A stretch of 64,000 bases of DNA from Anaerolineales bacterium (GCA_019187665.1 JABARH010000012.1:1-64000); one strand, 5' to 3'. Positions 25,837-34,722 are shown, counted from the first letter of the stretch. The notes: generated by a model not told the origin, from the letters alone. Program-made: numbers and translations.

Positions 25837-26262
25837 TTAATCAACCACATTGATGCCCATTGAGCGGGCGGTGCCTTCAACCTGTTTCATTGCGCCTTCG
25901 ATATCGTTGGCGTTCAGGTCCTTCATCTTCAGTTCGGCGATCTCGCGTACCTGCTTGCGGGTCACCTTGCCGACCTTGTCCTTGTTGGGTACGCCGGAAC
26001 CCTTCGGGACTCCGGCCGCCTTGCGGAGCAGAACCGAAGCCGGGGAGGTCTTCAATATGAAGGTGAACGAGTTATCGCTGAAGACGGTGATCTCCGCCGG
26101 GAGAACCTCGCCCTGACGATTGGATGTGCGGGCGTTGTACTCCTTGCAGAACTGCATGATGTTGATGCCGTAGCCCGCGAGCGCGGGGCCGATCGGGGGG
26201 GCAGGGTTGGCCTTGCCGGCCTCGATCTGCAGACGAACGATTGCTTTGACTTTCTTTGCCAT
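25837..26262 (-). CDS. rplK: 50S ribosomal protein L11
   Basis: 141 residues: [40 protein letters not shown], and the C-terminal RNA-binding domain. It is part of the GTPase-associated centre. GGAG lies upstream of the ATG. Confidence 0.96.
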   Translation of the reverse strand: MAKKVKAIVRLQIEAGKANPAPPIGPALAGYGINIMQFCKEYNARTSNRQGEVLPAEITVFSDNSFTFILKTSPASVLLRKAAGVPKGSGVPNKDKVGKVTRKQVREIAELKMKDLNANDIEGAMKQVEGTARSMGINVVD

Positions 26263-26361
26263 GATTTCTCCTTCGTGGTTTTAGCGGGTCATTTGGGAGA
26301 CCCTCCCACGTATCAAGCCGGATGCCCAGCTTGGTACCGTCAAATGAATTTTTTCTTCCGG

Positions 26362-27045
26362 CTAGGCTTTTTCAACCTGCAGGAAGTCCAGCTCCACAGG
26401 CGTTTCTCGCCCGAAGAAATTGACCATCACGCGCACTTTGGTGCGTTCCATGTCTAGCTCGGCCACGTTGCCGCGGAAGTCGTTGAACGGCCCATCAATG
26501 ATGCGGACGCGTTCACCCACCTTAAAGGCGACCTTGACCGTGGGTGATTCGGCTTCCATGCGCTTGATGATCTGATTCACCTCTTCCGGGCGAAGCGGGG
26601 TGGGATTGTTGCCCATGCCGACGAACCCGGTTACGCCCGGTGTGTTGCGCACAACATACCAGGATTCTTCGCTGAGCGCCATGTTGACCAGCACATAGCC
26701 GGGAAAGATATAGCGCTCCACTGACCGGCGCTTGCCATCGCGGACCTCGATCTCTTCCTGGGTGGGAATGACAATATCAAAGATCTTGTCTTTCATGCCC
26801 ATGGTTTCGATACGCTGTTCGAGATTGTGTCGTACCTTGTTCTCGTAACCCGAATAGCAATGGATCACATACCACGCGGGGCCGCCATCGGCAGGGAGCT
26901 CTTCGGGCGCGCCTAGTAACGACGGCAGAACTGATTCTGCGGCAGGTTTCGAATCGGAATCAACCGTCTTGGGCGCGGGTGTTGCCGCTTCCACCGGCTC
27001 GATCGAATCTTGGGGCAAGTTCTGTTTGTAATCCTGCGCTTCCAT
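26362..27045 (-). CDS. nusG: Transcription termination/antitermination factor NusG
   Basis: 227 residues from ATG 27045 (a TTG four codons upstream is possible). An acidic, proline-rich N-terminal extension of about 60 residues precedes the NGN domain (WYVIHCYSGYENKV) and the C-terminal KOW domain (VGERVRIIDGPFNDF). NusG couples RNA polymerase with Rho or ribosomes. The extension is longer than in E. coli NusG; similar tails occur in some Actinobacteria. It follows secE. Confidence 0.95.
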   Translation of the reverse strand: MEAQDYKQNLPQDSIEPVEAATPAPKTVDSDSKPAAESVLPSLLGAPEELPADGGPAWYVIHCYSGYENKVRHNLEQRIETMGMKDKIFDIVIPTQEEIEVRDGKRRSVERYIFPGYVLVNMALSEESWYVVRNTPGVTGFVGMGNNPTPLRPEEVNQIIKRMEAESPTVKVAFKVGERVRIIDGPFNDFRGNVAELDMERTKVRVMVNFFGRETPVELDFLQVEKA

Positions 27046-27069
27046 ACGGGACCTCAAAACCTCGGGCTT

Positions 27070-27276
27070 TTATCGCGCGTTGAGCGCCAACCCGATCAGA
27101 AACTCTGCGATTTTATCTACCACGCCAAGGTAAATGGCCATGGCCGTCATCACGCCGATGACAATGATGGTTAACTGGCGGGCTTCCGGCCAGGTGGGCC
27201 AGGCCACTTTACGCAATTCGCCGCTTGTTTCTCGGACATAGCGGGTGATGGCGTTCGGTCTCTTTTCGTCTGCCAC
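27070..27276 (-). CDS. secE: Preprotein translocase subunit SecE
   Basis: 68 residues with the conserved amphipathic helix and ELRKVAWPTWPEA motif followed by one membrane helix. It is the short single-TM form typical of most bacteria. It is part of SecYEG in the membrane and precedes nusG as usual. Confidence 0.95.
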   Translation of the reverse strand: MADEKRPNAITRYVRETSGELRKVAWPTWPEARQLTIIVIGVMTAMAIYLGVVDKIAEFLIGLALNAR

Positions 27277-27301
27277 AGTCTACTCCTCGTGCTTCTCTTG
27301 C

Positions 27302-27337
27302 GTTCAAAACGCCGCCCGATTCAGCGGCGTTTTGAAC
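27302..27337 (-). terminator. Terminator-like hairpin between tRNA-Trp and secE
   Basis: 14-bp arms GTTCAAAACGCCGC (27302-27315) and GCGGCGTTTTGAAC (27324-27337). In the minus direction the stem ends in TTTTG, giving partial termination before secE. Confidence 0.7.
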
Positions 27338-27342
27338 TCAGG

Positions 27343-27415
27343 CAGGCCAGGCAGGACTTGAACCCACAACCGCTCGTTTTGGAGACGAGTGCTCTACCAA
27401 TTGAGCTACTGGCCT
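27343..27415 (-). tRNA. trnW: tRNA-Trp (CCA)
   Basis: 73 nt without CCA tail. Acceptor stem AGGCCAG/CTGGCCT, D-arm AGCTCAATTGGTAGAGC, anticodon loop CTCCAAA in a CTCGT/ACGAG stem, T-loop TTCAAGT. It lies between rpmG and secE, as in many bacteria. Confidence 0.95.
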
Positions 27416-27499
27416 GTGTTGCGTTAAGTAGTCCGTTGGCGTTATGGTTACGTTGGGTCTCCATCGAACCATGAGCCAATGAACTACCTAACTGTCAAA

Positions 27500-27670
27500 C
27501 TACTTCGTTTCGCGATGCAACGTGTGCTTGCGGCAACGCGGACAGAATTTTTTAAATTCCAACCGGTTGGGGTCGTTGCGGCGATTCTTTTCGGTGGTGT
27601 AATTGCGCTCCTTGCAATCACCACATTGGAGTGTAATGACCGGGCGCACGTCTTTCTTCTTCGAAGCCAT
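27500..27670 (-). CDS. rpmG: 50S ribosomal protein L33
   Basis: A 56-residue protein, [19 protein letters not shown] and so on, with four zinc-binding cysteines (Cys16, 19, 43, 46), so it is the zinc (C+) form. The ATG at 27670 lies 12 bases after the tuf stop codon. It is easily missed because of its size. L33 sits near the E site of the large subunit. Confidence 0.95.
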   Translation of the reverse strand: MASKKKDVRPVITLQCGDCKERNYTTEKNRRNDPNRLEFKKFCPRCRKHTLHRETK

Positions 27671-27682
27671 GGCTTATCTATC

Positions 27683-28882
27683 CTATTCGATGATCTTGGT
27701 GATGACGCCTGCGCCGACGGTCAGGCCGCCTTCGCGAATGGCGAATTTGGATCCTTGTTCGAGCGCCACCGGCACGATCAACTCAACCGTCAGGTTGACG
27801 TTGTCGCCCGGCATGACCATCTCCACGCCTTCGGGCAGCGTGATGTTGCCGGTCACGTCCATCGTGCGGATGTAGAACTGCGGGCGATAGCCGCTGAAGA
27901 ATGCCTTGTGGCGCCCGCCTTCTTCCTTCTTCAATACGTACACTTCCGCCAGGAATTTCTTGTGCGGGGTGATCGAGCCGGGTTTGGCCAGCACCTGGCC
28001 GCGCTCCACGTCGGTGCGTTCAATGCCGCGCAAGAGCAAGCCCAGGTTGTCGCCGGCCATGCCTTCGTCCAGCATCTTGTGGAACATCTCCACGCCGGTA
28101 CAGGTTGTGGATTTGGTGTCGCGCAGGCCGACGATTTCGATCGGGTCGCCCACTTTCACCAGTCCGCGATCGACGCGCCCGGTCACGACTGTGCCGCGCC
28201 CTTTGATCGAGAACACGTCTTCCACTGCCATCATAAACGGTTTGTCCGTCTCGCGCTTCGGTTCGGGGATGTATTCGTCCACCACGCGCAGCAATTCTTT
28301 GATGCAGGCGTATTCCGGCGCATTCGGATCCGTGCTGGCGCTGTCCAGCGCGTTCTTGGCCGAGCCGCGCACGATCGGGGTTGTGTCGCCGGGGAAGTTG
28401 TAGGCGGTCAGCAGTTCGCGCAGTTCCAACTCCACCAGTTCCAGCAACTCCGGATCGTCCATCATGTCTACTTTGTTGAGGAACACAACGATGGACGGCA
28501 CTTCCACCTGGCGCGCCAGCAGCACGTGTTCGCGCGTCTGCGGCATCGGCCCATCCGGGGCCGCCACCACCAAAATCGCGCCGTCCACCTGCGCCGCACC
28601 GGTGATCATGTTCTTGATGTAGTCGCGGTGGCCCGGCATGTCCACGTGGGCGTAGTGCCGCTTTTCGGTCTGGTATTCCACATGCGAAATGTTAATCGTG
28701 ATGCCGCGCGCTTTTTCTTCCGGCGCGTTGTCAATCTGGTCGTAGGCTCTGAATTCGCCGGTGCCCATCAGCCCGGCGACTTTGGTGATCGCCGCCGTCA
28801 GCGTCGTCTTGCCGTGGTCAATGTGGCCCATTGTTCCCACGTTCAGATGCGGTTTGTTTCGATCAAATTTCTGCTTCGCCAT
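27683..28882 (-). CDS. tuf: Elongation factor Tu
   Basis: 399 residues with all G motifs: [10 protein letters not shown] (G1), [13 protein letters not shown] (G3), NKVDM (G4), and domains 2 and 3. It delivers aminoacyl-tRNA to the ribosome. AAGGAGA precedes the ATG. It lies between three tRNA genes and rpmG. Confidence 0.97.
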   Translation of the reverse strand: MAKQKFDRNKPHLNVGTMGHIDHGKTTLTAAITKVAGLMGTGEFRAYDQIDNAPEEKARGITINISHVEYQTEKRHYAHVDMPGHRDYIKNMITGAAQVDGAILVVAAPDGPMPQTREHVLLARQVEVPSIVVFLNKVDMMDDPELLELVELELRELLTAYNFPGDTTPIVRGSAKNALDSASTDPNAPEYACIKELLRVVDEYIPEPKRETDKPFMMAVEDVFSIKGRGTVVTGRVDRGLVKVGDPIEIVGLRDTKSTTCTGVEMFHKMLDEGMAGDNLGLLLRGIERTDVERGQVLAKPGSITPHKKFLAEVYVLKKEEGGRHKAFFSGYRPQFYIRTMDVTGNITLPEGVEMVMPGDNVNLTVELIVPVALEQGSKFAIREGGLTVGAGVITKIIE

Positions 28883-28927
28883 TTTTTTGGTCTCCTTCTT
28901 ATCTCAAGGTTGCTGAATCAGCAGTTG

Positions 28928-29000
28928 AGCCCACGATGGGATTTGAACCCATGACCTCGTTCTTACCAAGAACGCGCTCTGCCGACTGAGCTACGTGGGC
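28928..29000 (-). tRNA. trnT: tRNA-Thr (GGT)
   Basis: 73 nt. Acceptor GCCCACG/CGTGGGC, anticodon loop TTGGTAA in a CGTTC/GAACG stem, T-loop TTCAAAT. It is the last tRNA before tuf. Confidence 0.95.
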
Positions 29001-29057
29001 TTGTCCGTGCTGTTGTCCGGCATATGCCGGTGGCGCTGAAGAACGATCTTCAGCAAG

Positions 29058-29140
29058 TGGGCGGTGAAGGATTCGAACCTCCGAAGTCTTCTGACAACTG
29101 ATTTACAGTCAGTCCCCTTTGGCCACTTGGGTAACCGCCC
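29058..29140 (-). tRNA. trnY: tRNA-Tyr (GTA)
   Basis: 83 nt with a long variable arm (type II). Acceptor GGGCGGT/ACCGCCC, anticodon loop CTGTAAA, T-loop TTCGAAT. Confidence 0.95.
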
Positions 29141-29145
29141 GGTTC

Positions 29146-29223
29146 GTCTAGTAGTCCACTCGTCTACTAGTCACTTGGTCCTGAGGCGCAAGACCAACTG
29201 ACTAAGAGACCAGCCGACTATTC
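29146..29223. repeat. Octamer-phased inverted array between two tRNA genes
   Basis: Five consecutive 8-mers starting with GTC (GTCTAGTA, GTCCACTC, GTCTACTA, GTCACTTG, GTCCTGAG; 29146-29185), a 6-base gap, then four 8-mers starting with GAC (GACCAACT, GACTAAGA, GACCAGCC, GACTATTC; 29192-29223). The two halves are partly complementary and could form a hairpin. Confidence 0.6.
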
Positions 29224-29231
29224 AATTGTGG

Positions 29232-29304
29232 AGCCGACGACGAGAATTGAACTCGTAACCTACGCATTACAAGTGCGTTGCTCTGCCGATTGAGCTACGT
29301 CGGC
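29232..29304 (-). tRNA. trnT: tRNA-Thr (TGT)
   Basis: 73 nt. Acceptor GCCGACG/CGTCGGC, anticodon loop CTTGTAA in an ACGCA/TGCGT stem, T-loop TTCAATT. It is the first gene of the tRNA-tuf block. Confidence 0.95.
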
Positions 29305-29318
29305 CTTTAAGCGGGGAA

Positions 29319-29347
29319 ATTATACCAAAGCCTTAAACGCGTTACAA
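29319..29347 (-). promoter_or_regulatory. Promoter of the tRNA-tuf-rpmG block
   Basis: On the minus strand: TTGTAA (29342-29347), exactly 17 bp, TATAAT (29319-29324), 14 bases upstream of tRNA-Thr. MITE-D copy 2 lies just upstream, its target duplication starting at 29357. Confidence 0.8.
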
Positions 29348-29366
29348 GGGATTTGGCATGCAAACT

Positions 29367-29518
29367 CATGGCTTTCTCAAAGTCGGAGATTCCTCAACGC
29401 GAGTTACGCCAATCAGCGAATGACGCGAATAAACCCAAGAAAATTCGCGAAATTCGCCTATTCGTGGCATTCGCGTTCCAAACCCGCCGGTTTGTCAAGC
29501 GACTTTGAAAAGACCATA
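29367..29518. mobile_element. MITE-D copy 2 (152 bp, exact 10-bp target duplication)
   Basis: CATGCAAACT flanks both sides exactly (29357-29366 and 29519-29528). Ends CATGGCTTTCTCAAAGTCG and, inverted, TATGGTCTTTTCAAAGTCG match at 16 or more of 19 positions. The interior is nearly identical to 600-753. The exact duplication suggests a younger insertion than copy 1. Confidence 0.88.
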
Positions 29519-29649
29519 CATGCAAACTGCTCCAGTTCCCTGGAGCAGACAGTCGTAGTTTATCAGTGAAGCGGGAGTCCGTCAAGAAAACAGGTGAACA
29601 AAACCCGGCTTGCACTGTTTCCAGTATGAAAAACTCGTACGCCGGCCTC

Positions 29650-29679
29650 TTGACAAAGAGGAGCATATGTTTTTATAAT
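29650..29679 (+). promoter_or_regulatory. Promoter of the FtsK-like ATPase gene
   Basis: TTGACA (29650-29655), 18 bp, TATAAT (29674-29679), 15 bases before the ATG at 29695. GAACAAATGTGC follows at 29682-29693, one base off a GAAC-N4-GTTC LexA box, but this alone is weak. Confidence 0.75.
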
Positions 29680-29694
29680 TAGAACAAATGTGCT

Positions 29695-30489
29695 ATGCGT
29701 AACTCAAAATATTATTCCCTGGCCCTCGAGGCCCTGGCCGAACTTGCTCCGGAACTCGCGGACGCGACCAACCGGGCCACTCCCCCGCCTCAAACACAGC
29801 CCAACTTCGATGCTGTGACGCGCGGCGTTGGTAACCTGCCGGCAGGCGCGTTATTCCTCGGAATGGCCGACGATGGTTTACCGGTGCTGTTGGATTTGTT
29901 CGATGGATCGCCTGGCCCTCTTTTGATCGTCGGCGATGAAAGAGCAGGAAAAACTTTGTTATTAAAGACGCTGGCTCGGACCGCGGCAGAAATCTATGCC
30001 CCGCACGAAATCCAAATTGGGATCGTATCGTCCGACAAGACGGATTGGACGGAATTGGAATCGCTGCCTCACTGCGCGGAGGTGAATGCCTTTTCTGAAA
30101 ATGATTCGCAAGAATTGGTGGCGGCGCTTTACGATTGGGCGCATCAAGACGCTCGCGCGGGGTTGGCGGTCCTGTTTCTCGTGGATGGATTCGATTGCAT
30201 CGGCCAATGGGACGAGGCGACGCGTACTCATCTGCGCTGGCTTCTCTTGCGCGGGCCTTCCCGCCGCATCTGGCCGATCCTCACGCTCAATGCCGCGCGG
30301 ATCGGCGACGTAAAGGAATGGCTTTCGCTGTTTCGGACATTTATCTACGGCAGGGTCTCGAATGATTCATTTGGCGATATGCTGACCGGCGCGTCTAATG
30401 CCGGGCTTGAATCGCTGCGCGCCGGGGTCGAGTTTACAATGCGTGAGGGAAATCACTGGCTGCGGTTCCAGATTCCCAGCCTGCGTTGA
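29695..30489 (+). CDS. FtsK/SpoIIIE-like P-loop ATPase domain protein
   Basis: 264 residues. Walker A is GDERAGKT near residue 79-86, within LLIVGDERAGKTLLLKTLA; a hydrophobic Walker B-like strand LAVLFLVDGFD lies near 157-167. The preceding LGMADDGLPVLLDL resembles the entry to FtsK/EccC ATPase domains. It lacks the FtsK membrane and gamma domains and is much shorter than a DNA translocase. No catalytic Glu is obvious after VDGFD. Its role is unknown; it stands alone between the tRNA block and acpS. Confidence 0.6.
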   Translation: MRNSKYYSLALEALAELAPELADATNRATPPPQTQPNFDAVTRGVGNLPAGALFLGMADDGLPVLLDLFDGSPGPLLIVGDERAGKTLLLKTLARTAAEIYAPHEIQIGIVSSDKTDWTELESLPHCAEVNAFSENDSQELVAALYDWAHQDARAGLAVLFLVDGFDCIGQWDEATRTHLRWLLLRGPSRRIWPILTLNAARIGDVKEWLSLFRTFIYGRVSNDSFGDMLTGASNAGLESLRAGVEFTMREGNHWLRFQIPSLR

Positions 30490-30864
30490 TCAACCGCGAT
30501 CCGCAAGCCCCACAACGAATGCCAGGGCGTGATCGTTGGTATGACTGATGCTGACAGACCAATCCACGATCTCCATCGCCCTGGCTTTTTCTTTTGCCGC
30601 GCCGTGCAAAACCAGCAGGGGTTGACCGGACTCGCCGCGCAGAATCTCGATCTCCTTCCACGCCACATCCCCGATTCCCGAACCAAACGCCTTGGCCACC
30701 GCCTCTTTCGCGGCAAACCGGCCCGCGAGAGATTCCGGTTTGTGCTCGTATTCCTTCAACTCGGCCGGCGTGAAGATGCGATTTAAAAACCGCTCGCCGT
30801 GCAGACTCACCGCCTCACGTAAACGGGCAACTTCGATCAGGTCCACGCCGCTGATAAGTTTCAT
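30490..30864 (-). CDS. acpS: Holo-[acyl-carrier-protein] synthase
   Basis: 124 residues from ATG 30864 (MKLISGVDLIEVARL). A longer reading upstream runs into the peptidase gene and is not supported. Mg/CoA motifs: GVDLIEV, GRFAAKEAVAKAFG, and VSISHTNDHALA. It transfers 4'-phosphopantetheine to acyl carrier protein. It lies 10 bases after the M16 gene, at the end of the same operon. Confidence 0.93.
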   Translation of the reverse strand: MKLISGVDLIEVARLREAVSLHGERFLNRIFTPAELKEYEHKPESLAGRFAAKEAVAKAFGSGIGDVAWKEIEILRGESGQPLLVLHGAAKEKARAMEIVDWSVSISHTNDHALAFVVGLADRG

Positions 30865-30874
30865 GGCCGCATCC

Positions 30875-32152
30875 CTACGGCCCCGCGCTGGCAATGACCA
30901 GGCGGGATGGGTCAATATATTTTTCGGCCACCGCCTGCACCTCGTCACGCGTGATGCGGCGGACGAGATCGGCGTAGCGTTGCAGGTAATCCAGCCCCAG
31001 ATGGTTTCGCTCCATGTTCAGCAGCGCGCCCGCCACCCCGTTATTGGATTCGAGCGAGAGCGGGAGGCGTCCGATAAAATTATCCTGGCTGTCTTGTAGT
31101 TCGGATTTCGTTGCGCCGCGCTTTGCGAACGCGGACAGTTCACGCAGGATCAGGCCGGTTGCTTTGCGGACGTTTTTGGGATTTACGCCCGCGCTTACAT
31201 CCCACGTGCCAACCTCGTATCCCGCGCCCAGGTGGCTGTAGGCGTAATAGGCCAGCCCGGCCTTCTCGCGCACAACATCGCCGATCCGGCCTCCCATGCC
31301 AAATTGACCCAGCACGGAATTTGCCAGCGACGCGGCCAGGTAATCGTCATCCCTGCGACGCGGGCCGATCGTGCCGATCACGAGATCGGTTTGTGACTTA
31401 CCGGCAATGGTGTGATGACGGGTGTGGATTTTCTTCAATTTTTGAACGGCAGGAATCGAAGGGAGCGGCTTCTGATGGGGATTGGTCCAGTCGCCCAGGG
31501 AGCGCTGGACCAACGCCGTCGCGCGCCTGGGTTCGATTGCGCCCACTACGGCAATGACCAGTTCGCGCGGGCCAACCGTACGGCGATGAAATTCCTTCAG
31601 GTCGCGGCGTGTGATGGATTGGATCGTTTCCGGCCAGCCATCGTCGGGACGGCCAAAGGGATGATCTTTGAAAAGAGTCTCGTCGAAGATCAAATCTGCC
31701 ATATCCGAGGTATCTTGCGCGCGCAGCGCCAGGCTTGTGAGCAATTGAGTGCGCAGGCGTTCCATTTGATCTTTGGGAAACACGGGATGGCGAAGCGTTT
31801 CGGCAAGAATGTTCAACAACAGGGGCAGATCCTCCACCAGGGCGCGTCCGCTAAACGTTGAGGAGCGTGTTCCGGAATCATATCCAAAGGAGGCGCCGAT
31901 GGATTCCAGCGCCTCGTACAGTTGTTGCATCGAATGCGTTTCGCTGCCGCGCATCAGGCAGGAACACATGAAATCGGCCAGGCCGAGTTGATCGTTCGAT
32001 TCGAACAAACTGCCCGACGCAAAATAACCGCTGATGATGACCGATGGACTGTTGAAGTTGGCGCGGCTCAATACCGTGATCCCGTTTGCAAGCGTTTCGC
32101 GGTGGATCGTCTCGGGGCCGGGCAGACTCTGAGGCGGCAGCGTTTTAGCCAT
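30875..32152 (-). CDS. M16-family peptidase homologue, probably inactive partner
   Basis: 425 residues with the M16 fold, including the C-terminal REKAGLAYYAYSHL motif. At the position of the zinc motif HXXEH it reads GLADFMCSCLMRG, so both histidines and the glutamate are absent and it cannot bind zinc as the family does. It overlaps the catalytic M16 gene by eight bases, so the two are likely a heterodimer like mitochondrial MPP alpha/beta or Sphingomonas paired M16 enzymes. Confidence 0.88.
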   Translation of the reverse strand: MAKTLPPQSLPGPETIHRETLANGITVLSRANFNSPSVIISGYFASGSLFESNDQLGLADFMCSCLMRGSETHSMQQLYEALESIGASFGYDSGTRSSTFSGRALVEDLPLLLNILAETLRHPVFPKDQMERLRTQLLTSLALRAQDTSDMADLIFDETLFKDHPFGRPDDGWPETIQSITRRDLKEFHRRTVGPRELVIAVVGAIEPRRATALVQRSLGDWTNPHQKPLPSIPAVQKLKKIHTRHHTIAGKSQTDLVIGTIGPRRRDDDYLAASLANSVLGQFGMGGRIGDVVREKAGLAYYAYSHLGAGYEVGTWDVSAGVNPKNVRKATGLILRELSAFAKRGATKSELQDSQDNFIGRLPLSLESNNGVAGALLNMERNHLGLDYLQRYADLVRRITRDEVQAVAEKYIDPSRLVIASAGP

Positions 32153-33440
32153 GTTTCACGTCTCCGTTTCCGGTGGGAAGATATGTGCCGACCACGCGTT
32201 GCTTCGGCTGGAAGTAGGCGCGCGCCACGCGTTGCACGTCGGCGGGCGTGACCGCAGCAAGTTTTTCGAGATAGGTACAGAACCAGTTGTAATCGGCGAA
32301 CATTTCGGAAAAGCCCATCCAGAACGCCTGGTTGGTGATGCTCTCGCTTCCATAGGCGAACAACGCACGGGCTTGTTTGCTGGCGCGGGCGATCTCGGCC
32401 CTCGAAACACGTTCTTCCTGCAAACGTTTGATCTCGACGTCCAGCGCGGCCAGGGCCTCGGCCGGTTTGCGCCGCGGATGAAGCGTCAGCGAAAATGTGT
32501 ATAAGAACGGGTCAATTGTTGCTCCGGCTCCGCCGGAAACGCCGACCACGTACTCTTTTTCCACCAGCGCGCGGTACAGCCGCGAGGTGCGGTTGGAGAT
32601 TCCGCCGCCGAACATATTCAGGCTGCTTGGTCCGGCCAGCAGGCTGTCCAGCACGGTCAGCGCAAAAAAGTCCGGGTGCGCGGCCGCAGGGAAACGATAT
32701 GCCACCTGCATAAAGGTGGTCTCGCCGGGGCCTTCTACATTGAGGGTGATCTCGCCCGGCTGGGACGGCTCCTTGCGTGCGAGACGCGGGGGAGGCGGCC
32801 CGGCGGGAATGGTTTCGAATAGCTCACGGATGCGCGCCAGCATGGGCCTGGAATTGAAATCCCCGGCCACCGCCATGACCGCATTGTTCGGGACATAATA
32901 TGTTTTGTAATGACGGTAGAGATCGTCGCGCTGGATCGTCCACAAGTCGGCCATATCGCCGATGACCTCGTGACGGTAGGGATGGATGCCGAAGGCCGCG
33001 TGCTGGACCGCCTCGCCCAGCCGGAACATCGGTTCGTTCTCGTGGCCTTCACGTTCCGACACGATCACTGTCCGTTCCGAGTGGACCTCTTTGGCCTCGA
33101 ACAAACTATTCACCATGCGGTCCGCTTCGAGGCGCAGGGCCAGGTCAATTTTGGCGGAGGGCATGGTTTCGAAATATGTGGTCCAATCCATGAAGGTGAA
33201 AGCGTTCCACACCCCGCCGTCGCGCGAGATGGCGCGGTCGAGGCTGCTGGCCGGAAATTGCGGGGTGCCCTTGAATTGCATGTGTTCGGTCCAATGTGAA
33301 ATGCCGGTTTTACCGGTGGTCTCGTCCTTTGAACCGACACGATACCAGACCCACGAAGAGACCAGCGGCGCGCTGTGAATTTCTTTAAGGAAAACAGTCA
33401 GGCCGTTCGATAGTGTATGTTTCGTAAAATCTTTTTTCAT
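32145..33440 (-). CDS. Catalytic M16-family zinc peptidase
   Basis: 431 residues from ATG 33440, preceded by AGGAAG. The inverted zinc motif HWTEH (near residue 54) and the downstream zinc-ligand Glu region VIVSEREGHEN are intact. The segment RTSRLYRALVEKEYVVGVS is the usual C-terminal substrate region. It probably cleaves peptides together with the inactive partner just downstream. No signal peptide is seen. Confidence 0.9.
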   Translation of the reverse strand: MKKDFTKHTLSNGLTVFLKEIHSAPLVSSWVWYRVGSKDETTGKTGISHWTEHMQFKGTPQFPASSLDRAISRDGGVWNAFTFMDWTTYFETMPSAKIDLALRLEADRMVNSLFEAKEVHSERTVIVSEREGHENEPMFRLGEAVQHAAFGIHPYRHEVIGDMADLWTIQRDDLYRHYKTYYVPNNAVMAVAGDFNSRPMLARIRELFETIPAGPPPPRLARKEPSQPGEITLNVEGPGETTFMQVAYRFPAAAHPDFFALTVLDSLLAGPSSLNMFGGGISNRTSRLYRALVEKEYVVGVSGGAGATIDPFLYTFSLTLHPRRKPAEALAALDVEIKRLQEERVSRAEIARASKQARALFAYGSESITNQAFWMGFSEMFADYNWFCTYLEKLAAVTPADVQRVARAYFQPKQRVVGTYLPTGNGDVKHG

Positions 33441-33448
33441 GCTTCTTC

Positions 33449-34435
33449 CTATGGTGTGACGGGAGGTTCGCAAATCAAAGACCCGGAGCGCGTGACGGCT
33501 TCGGGGTCGAGCAGACAATAGATCGGCTGAATCACCTGCTGCAAACCGGCGAATGGCGTATGCAGATCGGTTTCCTTGAGGGCAATATCCACTGGCACCA
33601 CCAGGCTGACTGGCACCGACTTGTCCACCGGCACGATCAGCGACAGTTTGACCGGCAGACGCGTCCCGGCCGGGAGCATGATGTCGGCGGGCGCGTTGGA
33701 AATGTTCAACCCGCCGGTACTCAGCGTGACATGCGCCTGACTGATGAACGCATCCTGGCTGAGCACCACCTCGGTTTGCGTATCAATGGCAATGTCGAAC
33801 TGGACTGGCACTTCGAGTGTAACGGGGATTTGCGTGCGGATGTGCGCCTCATCCATCAGCACGAAATTATCGTACAGCCCCTGCACGGTTGCCTGTGGAA
33901 GTTTGGCGTATTCCAGCAGTTGGCTGACTTGCAGGTTTAATTTTGAAACGTAATTTAACAGGAACAGCAGAACCAGGATCAGGATTAAATTAACCGTGAG
34001 CGACAGCACGCTGGCGACGGTCCAAAACAGCGGGGCCAGGCGCCTCTTTTCTGACGGGGGAGCGGGGCGCGGCAGCCGGTCTGTCAGCGGGCGGGCAGGC
34101 GGCTGAGTCTGTTCAGCGGCAGGTTTTTGTTTCCGGCGGAATGGATTGTTAAGGGTGCGTCGCTTGCCAGACTCTGCCGCAGGTCGTTGGGAGGCATCCT
34201 CTGCGAGCGGGGACATTTTTCCCTGGGTTTGCTGCAGTCGTTCCAACGCGGATGTGCCGGAGGGTGTCGAGGCATCGGCGTTGGGGGTCGCGTCGGCCGG
34301 GGGATTCGAACCCACTTGCGGGTCGGGCGCGGAGGCGGGCGGCAGGGTCTCTTCCTCCTCCGGTGTGGTGCGAATACGTCGAAAACGCTGCGTGCTGTCT
34401 TCAGGGTCGAGATCGGAAGTGCCATGCTGGGTCAT
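33449..34435 (-). CDS. Single-pass membrane protein of unknown function
   Basis: 328 residues from ATG 34435, preceded by AGGAGG. The N-terminal 140 residues are low-complexity, Pro/Ala/Ser-rich and probably disordered in the cytoplasm. One membrane helix (WTVASVLSLTVNLILILVLL) lies near 150-170, followed by an outer domain of about 155 residues with alternating hydrophobic strands and PV repeats. The family is not recognised. It ends eight bases before the M16 gene and is likely the first gene of that operon. Confidence 0.65.
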   Translation of the reverse strand: MTQHGTSDLDPEDSTQRFRRIRTTPEEEETLPPASAPDPQVGSNPPADATPNADASTPSGTSALERLQQTQGKMSPLAEDASQRPAAESGKRRTLNNPFRRKQKPAAEQTQPPARPLTDRLPRPAPPSEKRRLAPLFWTVASVLSLTVNLILILVLLFLLNYVSKLNLQVSQLLEYAKLPQATVQGLYDNFVLMDEAHIRTQIPVTLEVPVQFDIAIDTQTEVVLSQDAFISQAHVTLSTGGLNISNAPADIMLPAGTRLPVKLSLIVPVDKSVPVSLVVPVDIALKETDLHTPFAGLQQVIQPIYCLLDPEAVTRSGSLICEPPVTP

Positions 34436-34722
34436 GTTGCCTCCTGTCAAAGTACGGCCAATCTTAACACAAGAAGAGGCGAATTACTCACTTGACCGGG
34501 CAATTCAGCGGCCGCGCGCAAAGGCTGTCATCCGTGCGACGCTAGAGTGCGTCTCTTACGCTGGCGTAGGCGAACGTTCTCCCCTGGCAACGCCCGCCAG
34601 GGCAGTTGTAACGCCGGCTGACATGGTCTGCGTGCACACCGGCGCGCGTTGCTGCTTGTCGGATATTCATTTCTGATTATAATCAGCCCGTTTTGGTCAG
34701 AAATAAAGTCAAGGAGTGTTCG
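34436..34722. other. Divergent intergenic region with MITE-C-like palindrome
   Basis: No gene is supported. Around 34540-34625 a palindromic stretch (including GTTCTCCCCTGGC and GTAACGCCGGC) resembles the interior of MITE-C copy 2 at 60566-60694, but its ends are degraded. Promoters for both flanking operons should lie here. Confidence 0.45.
34656..34683 (+). promoter_or_regulatory. Promoter of the ferredoxin-NADP reductase-like gene
   Basis: TTGTCG (34656-34661), 16 bp, TATAAT (34678-34683). AAGGAG precedes the ATG at 34723. Confidence 0.6.

Noticed and set aside
27479..28954. 491-residue plus-strand frame opposite tuf and rpmG
   Set aside because: It is antisense to a fully conserved EF-Tu and L33 and also runs through part of tRNA-Thr.
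29682..29693. LexA box upstream of the FtsK-like gene (GAACAAATGTGC)
   Set aside because: It misses one base of the second half-site; a single near-match is expected by chance at this length.
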